Of a stretch of DNA of 64,000 bases, positions 43,848 through 50,509 are shown in pieces. The stretch is from contig NZ_CP100470.1 of the NCBI RefSeq assembly GCF_030323145.1, positions 2,149,001 through 2,213,000 of the forward strand, given 5' to 3'. The stretch is from Mesorhizobium sp. C432A. GTDB lineage: Bacteria > Pseudomonadota > Alphaproteobacteria > Rhizobiales > Rhizobiaceae. Under the pieces are notes generated by a model. That model was not told where the DNA came from and ran no database searches. It worked only from the letters and a program-made list of their open reading frames with translations. Position numbers and translations under genes: made by a program. Position 1 is the stretch's first letter, and each line of letters begins with the position of its first letter.

Positions 43848-43869
43848 AGGGGCGGCCACGGCCGCCCCT
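43848..43869 (+). promoter_or_regulatory. Hairpin after tctC2
   Basis: AGGGGCGGCC-AC-GGCCGCCCCT, ten perfect pairs, 7 bp after the tctC2 stop and 96 bp before tctB2. As in cassette 1, this probably favours a short abundant message for the binding protein, with partial read-through to the membrane subunits. Confidence 0.65.
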
Positions 43870-43965
43870 TCCGACATTAGCCTGCGAGATGGACATATCA
43901 TGCGCTGGGAGTGAAACTGCGGATGCGGCCGGCGGGAGGATGCCGGCCATCTCGGGAGGACATCG

Positions 43966-44502
43966 ATGAGCACCAGCGACCAGCAGCCGGCGCCCCCGCG
44001 CCTTGCCATGCCCGAATTGTTGATCGGCATCGGGCTTCTCGCCTGTGCCGCGGCCGTGGCGTGGCAGACCCTGGCGATCCCGGTTTCGCCGCTCTATTCC
44101 AAGGTCGGGCCGACCGTCTTCCCCTACATCACCATGACAGGCATGATCGTGCTTTCGCTGCTGCTCATCGTCGCCGCGCTGCGCGGCGGCTGGCAGCCGC
44201 AGGAGGAAAAGGAAACGCCGACCGACTGGAAGGCCATGGGCATCGTCGTTGCCGGCCTGGTCGCCAATCTGGTGCTGATCCAGCCGCTCGGCTTCACCGC
44301 CGCCTCGGTCATCATGTTCGTGCTCGTCTGTTATGGCTTCGGCAGCAAGCACACGCTGCGCGATGCGCTGACCGGCCTGATCCTGGCGCTTGCCGCCTAT
44401 TTCGGCTTTGCCAGGGCGCTCGGCGTCAACATTGGCGCCGGCTTCATCGAAAACCAGCTGAACACGGTGATCGACGCGATCATCGCCACTGCGAGGGGCT
44501 GA
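43966..44502 (+). CDS. TctB-family small permease subunit (cassette 2), 178 aa
   Basis: Four-helix membrane protein of the TTT transporter: helix 1 [22 protein letters not shown], then [32 protein letters not shown] with the family P-x2-FP element, a charged loop and two further helices ending in [12 protein letters not shown]. The last is longer than in cassette 1. It lies 4 bp before tctA2; the ATG follows GGGAGGACATCG. Confidence 0.87.
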   Translation: MSTSDQQPAPPRLAMPELLIGIGLLACAAAVAWQTLAIPVSPLYSKVGPTVFPYITMTGMIVLSLLLIVAALRGGWQPQEEKETPTDWKAMGIVVAGLVANLVLIQPLGFTAASVIMFVLVCYGFGSKHTLRDALTGLILALAAYFGFARALGVNIGAGFIENQLNTVIDAIIATARG

Positions 44503-44506
44503 CGCC

Positions 44507-46030
44507 ATGGAGACGCTCGGCCATCTCGCCCACGGATTTTCCGTCGCTTTCTCGCCGATGAACCTGCTGTGGTGCCTGGTCGGCACCACGCTCGGCACGG
44601 CCATCGGCGTGCTGCCCGGCCTCGGGCCGGCGCTGACCATCGCGCTGCTGCTGCCGATCACCTACCAGGTGGCGCCGGAGGCGTCCTTCATCCTGTTTGC
44701 TGGCATCTATTACGGCGCCATGTATGGCGGCTCGACGACCTCGATCCTGCTCAACACGCCGGGCGAAAGCGCCACCATCGTCACCGCGCTGGAAGGCAAC
44801 AGGATGGCCCGCTCGGGTCGCGGCGGCGCGGCACTGGCGACCTCGGCGATCGGCTCCTTCGTCGCCGGCACCATCGGCACGATGGGCGTCGCCTTCCTGG
44901 CCCCGGTGGTGGTGAAGTTCGCGCTCGCCTTCGGGCCGGCCGAATATTTCTCGCTGATGGTGCTTGCCTTCATCACGGTGTCGGCGGTGCTCGGCTCGTC
45001 CTCCGTGCGCGGCCTCACCAGCCTGTTCATCGGTTTCGTCATCGGCATGATCGGCGTCGACCTGCAGACGGGACAGCCGCGCTTCACCTTCGGCATGAAC
45101 GAACTGCTCGATGGCGTCGATGTCATCATTGCCGCGGTCGGCCTGTTTGCCGTCGGCGAGACGCTCTACATGGCCTCGCGCCGCTATGCCGGCAAGGACG
45201 AGATCGTGCCGCTCAAGGGCTCGCTCTACATGACCGCGGCCGAATGGGGGCGCTCGTGGAAGCCATGGCTGCGCGGCGCTTTCATCGGCTTCCCGATCGG
45301 CGCCATGCCTGCCGGAGGCGCCGAGATCCCGACCTTCCTGTCCTACGCCATCGAAAAGAAGCTGTCGAAGCACAAGGAGGAGTTCGGCACGGTCGGCGCC
45401 ATCGAGGGCGTTGCCGGACCGGAAGCCGCCAACAATGCGTCTGCCGCCGGCGTGCTGGTGCCGATGCTCACCCTTGGCCTGCCGACCTCGGCGACCGCCG
45501 CAATCATGCTGTCGGCCTTCCAGAGCTACGGCATCAATCCGGGACCGCTGCTGTTGACGACGCAGGCCGATCTGGTCTGGGGCCTGATCGCCAGCCTGTT
45601 CATCGCCAACGTCATCCTGGTCGTTCTCAACCTGCCGCTGATCGGGCTGTGGGTACGGCTGTTGAAAATCCCGGCGCCGCAGCTCTATGCCGGCATCCTG
45701 GTGTTCGCCACCGTCGGCACCTACGGCATCTCGCAATCGCCGATCGACCTCGTCATCCTCTATCTCCTGGGGGCCGCCGGCTTCCTGATGCGGCGCTTCG
45801 ATTTCCCGACCGCGCCGGTCATCATCGGCATGATCCTGGGGCCGCTTGCCGAAACGCAGTTCCGCCGGGCGATGACGATCTCGAACGGCGACTGGTCGGT
45901 GTTCTACACCCACAAGCTGTCGCTGGTGCTGCTGATCCTTGCCTTCATCGGGCTCGCCGGTCCGCATATCTGGGCCTTCATCGAGCATCGGCGCCGGCGC
46001 GGACCCGAGCATGTGCCGGGCGATGCCTGA
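44507..46030 (+). CDS. TctA-family large permease subunit (cassette 2), 507 aa
   Basis: Main membrane subunit of the second TTT system. Family motifs: [73 protein letters not shown] near the N-terminus and [44 protein letters not shown] near residue 305-348. About twelve hydrophobic segments. It is roughly as similar to cassette-1 TctA as family members in general, so this is not a recent duplicate. 15 bp separate it from the CoA-transferase gene, arguing for one operon and a shared substrate. Confidence 0.93.
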   Translation: METLGHLAHGFSVAFSPMNLLWCLVGTTLGTAIGVLPGLGPALTIALLLPITYQVAPEASFILFAGIYYGAMYGGSTTSILLNTPGESATIVTALEGNRMARSGRGGAALATSAIGSFVAGTIGTMGVAFLAPVVVKFALAFGPAEYFSLMVLAFITVSAVLGSSSVRGLTSLFIGFVIGMIGVDLQTGQPRFTFGMNELLDGVDVIIAAVGLFAVGETLYMASRRYAGKDEIVPLKGSLYMTAAEWGRSWKPWLRGAFIGFPIGAMPAGGAEIPTFLSYAIEKKLSKHKEEFGTVGAIEGVAGPEAANNASAAGVLVPMLTLGLPTSATAAIMLSAFQSYGINPGPLLLTTQADLVWGLIASLFIANVILVVLNLPLIGLWVRLLKIPAPQLYAGILVFATVGTYGISQSPIDLVILYLLGAAGFLMRRFDFPTAPVIIGMILGPLAETQFRRAMTISNGDWSVFYTHKLSLVLLILAFIGLAGPHIWAFIEHRRRRGPEHVPGDA

Positions 46031-46045
46031 GCGACCTGGAGCATC

Positions 46046-47223
46046 ATGACCGATCTGCTTGCCGGCATCCGCATTCTCGACCTGACCAATGTGCTGGCGG
46101 GCCCTTATTGTGCCTACCAGCTGGCGCTGCTCGGCGCCGATGTCATCAAGGTCGAGACGCCGCAAGGCGGCGATCTGGCGCGCCAGCTCGGCGCCTCGCC
46201 GGCGCTCAACGAGGCGGGGATGGGCGCGTCGTTCCTGGCGCAGAATGCCGGCAAGCGATCGGTGGTGCTGGATCTCAAAAGCGAAGCCGACCGCGAACGC
46301 TTCCTCGATCTCGTCGCCTCCGCCGATGCGCTGGTCGAGAACTTTCGACCGGGCGTGATGGGGCGGCTGGGGCTTGGCTATGAGGCGCTGAAAGCGGTTC
46401 GTCCGGGTCTCGTCTATTGCGCCATATCGGGGTTCGGCCAGACCGGGCCGATGCGCGACAATCCGGCCTACGACCAGATCATCCAGGGGCTGTCCGGCAT
46501 CATGAGCATCACCGGCACGCCGGAGACCGCACCCTTGCGGGTCGGCTATCCCGTCGCCGACACGCTGGGCGGGCTGGTCGGGGCCTTCGCCATCGCCGCG
46601 GCGCTGGTCAAGCAGAAGACCTCGGGCGAGGGCGCGTTTCTCGATGTCTCGATGCTCGAATGCACGCTGTCGGCGCTGGGCTGGCCGGTGTCCAACTATC
46701 TGACCGCCGGCGTCGAGCCGCAGCCGATGGGCAATGAGAACATGACGGCTGCGCCCTCCGGCGCGTTTCGCACCGGCGACGGCCTGCTCAACATCGCCGC
46801 CAACAAGCAGGAGCAGTTCGTCACGCTTTGCCGGCTGATCGGCCAGCCGGAACTGGCCGACGATCCGCGCTTTGCCGAGCGCGAGACGCGCAAGCAGAAC
46901 CGCGCTGTGCTGAAGGTGCTGATCGAGACGGCCTTGGCGAGCGCCTCGGCCGCAGCCTGGGAGGAAAAATTCAACCGCGCCGGCGTGCCGGCGGGCCGGG
47001 TGCTGACGATCCCCAAGTGCTTGGCGAGCGCCAGGTGGTCGAGCGCGACATGACCACGCGTTTCCAGGGTCTGCCCGGCATGGCGCAGCCGCTGACCGTG
47101 GTGCGCGGCGGCTTCATGGTCGATGGCGCGGCACCCTTGCCGGTCCTGCCGCCGCCTGTGCTGGGCGAGCATATGGACGAGGTTTTTTCCACCCTGCCGC
47201 CGCGCGCCAGGAGAAGCGCGTGA
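46046..47223 (+). pseudogene. CaiB/BaiF-family CoA-transferase, frameshifted near the 3' end
   Basis: Class III CoA-transferase that moves CoA between acids via aspartyl-CoA. N-terminal LDLTNVLAGPYCAYQLALLGADVIKVE, catalytic Asp172 in GYPVADTLGG, and FLDVSMLECTLSALGWPVSNYL are intact. The open frame stops at 47053 (335 aa), but the expected C-terminus (VVERDMTTRFQGLPG ... LPPPVLGEH) continues in another frame to 47223. The region is 1178 bp (392 codons plus 2), so one base is missing close to 47017 (AAGTGCTT where AAGGTGCTT would restore the frame). The stop of the continued frame overlaps the lyase GTG by 4 bp, as expected for an intact coupled pair. Deletion or sequencing error; activity doubtful. 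Confidence 0.85.
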
Positions 47224-48086
47224 GCGAGAGAAAAACCGGCCGCGAACGCGGCGAGGAATGGTGGCAGACCGGCATCATCGAGATGAGCCCCGGCATTATC
47301 CGGCTGCGCGGCTATGAAATCCAGGAGCTGATCGGCCGCGTCAGCTTTCCGGCCACGATCTGGCTGATGCTGCGCGGCGAATTGCCGAGCGAGGAGCAGG
47401 CGGCGCTGCTCGGCATTGCGCTGGGGGCGGCCGTCGACCACGGGCCGCAGGCGCCGTCGATCGCCATTGCCCGCATGGCCATCACCTGCGGCGTCGGCAT
47501 CAACAGCGCCATGGCGTCCGCCGTCAACGTGCTGGGTGACGTGCATGGCGGCGCCGGCGAACAGGCGCTGTCCTTCTATGGCGACATTGCCGTGGCACTT
47601 GACCAGGGTGTTGCGCTGGACCAAGCCGTAGCCGCACGGCTCGACCGTTTCTTCGCCGAGGAGAAAGGCTATGTGCCGGGATTTGGCCATCGCTTCCACC
47701 CGGTCGATCCGCGCGCGCCGCGCCTGATCGCAGTGACGCGCGAGTTTGCCGCGCGCGGCGTCGTCAGCGGACGCTTTGCCGACATCGCCGAGGCCGTCGA
47801 ATCAGAGGTGGCACGGCGCAAGGGGAAGAAAATACCGCTCAACATCGACGGCGCCACCGCCGTCATCTATGGCGAGCTCGGCTTTCCGCCGCCGTTGACG
47901 CGCGGCCTGTTCGTGCTCTCGCGCTCGGTCGGCATCCTGGCGCATGCATGGGAACAGTCGCAGCAAAGCGAGCGCAACAAAGGGCCGCTGCCGCGCGAAT
48001 GGCTGTGGGCCTATACGGGCACGCCGCTGCGGCCATTTCCCGCTGAGGGGGATGAGGGTCCCGCTGAAGGGGACGAGGGCAAGTGA
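47220..48086 (+). CDS. Citryl-CoA lyase-like protein with citrate-synthase fold, 288 aa
   Basis: Short citrate-synthase-superfamily protein. The family start RLRGYEIQELIGRVSFPATIWLMLRGELPSEEQ is clear. The catalytic triad is kept: His109 in GDVHGGAGEQ, His157 in FGHRFHPVDPR and Asp210 in LNIDGATAVIYGELG. It is about 100 residues shorter than citrate synthase, matching proteins annotated as citryl-CoA lyase, which cleave a 3-hydroxy-3-carboxy acyl-CoA. Start is GTG at 47220 overlapping the CoA-transferase stop. The C-terminus ends in a duplicated PAEGDEG. Neighbours suggest that the imported acid is made a CoA thioester, then cleaved to acetyl-CoA and an oxoacid. Confidence 0.83.
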   Translation: MSERKTGRERGEEWWQTGIIEMSPGIIRLRGYEIQELIGRVSFPATIWLMLRGELPSEEQAALLGIALGAAVDHGPQAPSIAIARMAITCGVGINSAMASAVNVLGDVHGGAGEQALSFYGDIAVALDQGVALDQAVAARLDRFFAEEKGYVPGFGHRFHPVDPRAPRLIAVTREFAARGVVSGRFADIAEAVESEVARRKGKKIPLNIDGATAVIYGELGFPPPLTRGLFVLSRSVGILAHAWEQSQQSERNKGPLPREWLWAYTGTPLRPFPAEGDEGPAEGDEGK

Positions 48087-48092
48087 GGTTGG

Positions 48093-48569
48093 TCAGGCCG
48101 GGTCCGGCACTGCCGGCTGAGGCGGCGCCAGGTTGGCCATCAGCGTCGAGAGATCCGGCTCATCGATGAGCAACGCCGCGTCCTGCGGCTTGAGCCATGC
48201 CCGCTGGCGGCTCTTGGCCTCCTGCCAGTTGGCCAGTTCCTCGGACACCTCCAACAGATAGACGACGACGTCGACGCGCACAAAATTGTGCTCCAGCCGT
48301 TTCCAGTAGGAATAGCTGCCGGCAGGCGCCTTGCGGGTCTTGCCGAGCACGCCGGCTTCTTCGCGCGCCTCGATGGTGGCGGCCTTGCGCCCGCTCTTTC
48401 CTTTCATCGGCCAGCCCTTGGGCACGATGAACCGCTTCGTCGCTCGCGACGTCACCAGCATCACTTCGAAATTGCCTGAAACGTCCAGACGAAAGGGAAT
48501 GGCGGCGACCTGGCGAATGCGTTCGCCTCGCCTTGCCTTGCGTACCGCCTTTTTCTTCGTCGTCGCCAT
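48093..48569 (-). CDS. NUDIX hydrolase with degenerate Nudix box, 158 aa
   Basis: Nudix fold: QVAAIPFRLDVSGNFEVMLVTSRATKRFIVPKGWPMKGKSGRKAATIEAREEAGVLG. The glycine, E-x-x-E-E-x-G part (IEAREEAGV) is present, but the upstream glutamate of G-x5-E and the arginine of RE are replaced. This pattern is common in the rhizobial branch related to diphosphoinositol-polyphosphate or diadenosine-polyphosphate hydrolases. A basic N-terminus (TTKKKAVRKARRGERIR) precedes it. Convergent with the lyase gene (6 bp between stops). ATG at 48569 is chosen; the longer frame is unsupported. Confidence 0.8.
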   Translation of the reverse strand: MATTKKKAVRKARRGERIRQVAAIPFRLDVSGNFEVMLVTSRATKRFIVPKGWPMKGKSGRKAATIEAREEAGVLGKTRKAPAGSYSYWKRLEHNFVRVDVVVYLLEVSEELANWQEAKSRQRAWLKPQDAALLIDEPDLSTLMANLAPPQPAVPDPA

Positions 48570-48689
48570 GTGCTGAAAATCCGGTCGGCGGGCGCACCGC
48601 CGCACGCCGCCTGCAAACCCTGATATGCCCGCGAGGCAATGAGCATTTTTAGTAAATAAGTCGACTAAGTAAATCGCAAGCGACCGATA

Positions 48690-48992
48690 TCAACGGCAAA
48701 CACGCACAATCTGGTTGTTGACGATCTGAATCGGACAAGCTTGCCGGACGACGGGCACTTCGGGGCGCGGCTGCGGCACGATCCGACGGTCCTGCTCGCG
48801 ATATTGCTGCTGCTGTTGCTGGAACTGCTGCCGCTGCAGGCTGTTGCGCAATTGCTGCAGCTGGTTCTGCTGGATCAGCCGGTTGGCGCTGGGATTGACG
48901 GACTGAGCCGCAGCAGATTGCATGATTCCGGCGAGCGTTGCCACCGCCAGCATTGCCGACATCAGAACTGTCGATAGGCGAAGCGTCGACAT
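48690..48992 (-). CDS. Small secreted glutamine-rich protein, 100 aa
   Basis: Signal peptide (residues 1-30, ending SAAAQ) followed by a glutamine/asparagine-rich coiled region (LIQQNQLQQLRNSLQRQQFQQQQQQYR) and a C-terminal RQACPIQIVNNQIVRVCR with two cysteines that may form a disulfide. Probably periplasmic. Resembles small hypothetical secreted proteins seen in rhizobia, function unknown. The poly-Gln codons make it prone to length change. Confidence 0.7.
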   Translation of the reverse strand: MSTLRLSTVLMSAMLAVATLAGIMQSAAAQSVNPSANRLIQQNQLQQLRNSLQRQQFQQQQQQYREQDRRIVPQPRPEVPVVRQACPIQIVNNQIVRVCR

Positions 48993-49210
48993 CAGTTCGT
49001 TCCCGTACAGATATAACCTCCTCTCTATATAGGGCGTTCGTCTCGATCTGCCATGGGCGGGTCTGCCATGGGCCGATCTGCCACGGGTTGGCGAAATCCC
49101 TGAGGAAGCGGCCTGGCCGCACTTGACAGAAAAGATCGATTGACCGCTCTATCGGGCGCGGATCTCGGGCTCAATCGCTGCTGACTCGAGGCACAATCGG
49201 GAGCATATTG

Positions 49211-49801
49211 ATGAAAAGCAGGCAAGTATATTTCGCGGCGCTACTGGGCAGCATCTGTATTCTTGGCCCGGTGGCAGTCGCGGCGCAAACCAAGACCGAC
49301 AAGGCGGCGCCTGCCGCCGCAGCGCCCGCCCCTGCTGCCGGCCCGACATTGCCTGGCGGCGCCTCGGCGCTGTCCGAGACACATGGCGACTGGACGGTCA
49401 ATTGCCAGGTAACCGGCACGGCCAAGGTTTGCAGCCTGTCGCATCAGCAGTTCAACAAGCAGTCCAACCAGCGCCTGCTGGCGATCGAGCTGTCGAGCAA
49501 GAGCGGCGAGGATGCCGCCGGAACGCTGGCGCTGCCGTTCGGCCTGGCGCTCGCCAAAGGAGTCAGCCTGACCATCGACGACCAGAAGCTGGAAGGCAGC
49601 TTGCCGTTCAACACCTGCCAGGCCGTCGGCTGCCTGGTGCCGGTGGCGTTCGATGCCAGCGTCACGCCGCTGCTCAAGGCAGCCACCACGCTGAAGATCG
49701 ACGCCTTCGCGGCCGACACCGGTCAAGCGGTGAGTTTCACTATCCCGCTCAACGGCTTCGGCGGCGCACTGGCACGGACCGCGGAACTCTCGGCGGACTG
49801 A
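49211..49801 (+). CDS. Invasion-associated locus B (IalB) family periplasmic protein, 196 aa
   Basis: Signal peptide (residues 1-26, ending VAAQT), an alanine/proline-rich linker (about 30-55), then the IalB domain: HGDWTVNCQVTGTAKVCSLSHQQF, LALPFGLALAKGVSLTIDD and FNTCQAVGCLVPVAFD, with four cysteines probably in two disulfides. Named for Bartonella erythrocyte invasion but widespread in soil rhizobia, where its role is not known. The ATG at 49211 (GGGAG upstream) is preferred over TTG at 49208. Convergent with kdpE, 15 bp between stops. Confidence 0.85.
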   Translation: MKSRQVYFAALLGSICILGPVAVAAQTKTDKAAPAAAAPAPAAGPTLPGGASALSETHGDWTVNCQVTGTAKVCSLSHQQFNKQSNQRLLAIELSSKSGEDAAGTLALPFGLALAKGVSLTIDDQKLEGSLPFNTCQAVGCLVPVAFDASVTPLLKAATTLKIDAFAADTGQAVSFTIPLNGFGGALARTAELSAD

Positions 49802-49816
49802 GCGGAAAACGTCCGG

Positions 49817-50509
49817 TCACTCAACCTCGCGCAGCCGGTACCCCACCCCGGTTTCGGTGGTGATGTAGCGCGGCTGGTCGGGCGACTTTTCGATCTTCTG
49901 CCGGAGCTGGCGGACATAGACCCTCAGATACTGCACGTCGGTCGAATCGCCCCACACCTGCTTCAGAATGAAATGGTGGGTCAGCACCTTGCCGGCATGC
50001 TGCACCATAATGCGCAATATGTCGTACTCCTTGGGGGAGAGCTTTATCTCCTTGCCTTCGACCTTGACGATGCGCTTGACCAGGTCGACGCTGAGATCGC
50101 CGGTGTGGAACACCGGCTTTTCGCCCTGCTGCTGGAATTTGTGGCGCAGCGCGACGCGGATGCGGGCGACCAGCTCGTTCATGCCGAACGGCTTGGTGAT
50201 GTAGTCGTCAGCGCCGAGTTCGAGCGCCGCGACGATGCCGGCTTCGTCGGTGCGGCTGGACAGGATGACCACGGGCACGTCGAGGCCGTCGCCGCGCCAT
50301 TTGCGCAGGAGGTCGAGGCCGCCCATGCCGGGCAGGCCGAGATCGAGCAGGATCAGATCCGGCTTTTGCGCGTCGACGAGTTCGATCGCAGCGTTGGCGT
50401 TGGGCGCTTCGCTGACCGCATAACCCTGGCTGCCGAGGCCGACGCGCAGCAGTTTGCGGATCGGCGGCTCGTCATCGACGACCAGTATGCTGACGTTGGA
50501 ATTTGTCAT
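49817..50509 (-). CDS. kdpE: KdpE, response regulator of the potassium-uptake operon
   Basis: OmpR-family regulator, 230 aa: receiver domain with the phospho-acceptor Asp56 in LILLDLGLPGMGG and conserved VVDDEPPIRKLL, then a winged-helix DNA-binding domain (about residues 130-228: KIVKVEGKEIKLSPKEYDILRIMVQHAGKVLTHHFILKQVWG). Phosphorylated by KdpD under potassium shortage. Starts inside the kdpD stop (4-bp overlap). A direct repeat at 58290-58306 resembles its known target. Confidence 0.95.
   Translation of the reverse strand: MTNSNVSILVVDDEPPIRKLLRVGLGSQGYAVSEAPNANAAIELVDAQKPDLILLDLGLPGMGGLDLLRKWRGDGLDVPVVILSSRTDEAGIVAALELGADDYITKPFGMNELVARIRVALRHKFQQQGEKPVFHTGDLSVDLVKRIVKVEGKEIKLSPKEYDILRIMVQHAGKVLTHHFILKQVWGDSTDVQYLRVYVRQLRQKIEKSPDQPRYITTETGVGYRLREVE

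Noticed and set aside
43849..43869. Hairpin after tctC2 as a full operon terminator
   Set aside because: No U-tract, and tctB2/tctA2 follow with no separate promoter visible; partial attenuation or message stabilisation fits better.
46046..47053. Treating the CoA-transferase as a naturally short 335-aa protein
   Set aside because: The last 11 residues of that frame are unlike the family while the correct C-terminus is encoded directly in the shifted frame and ends at the lyase start.
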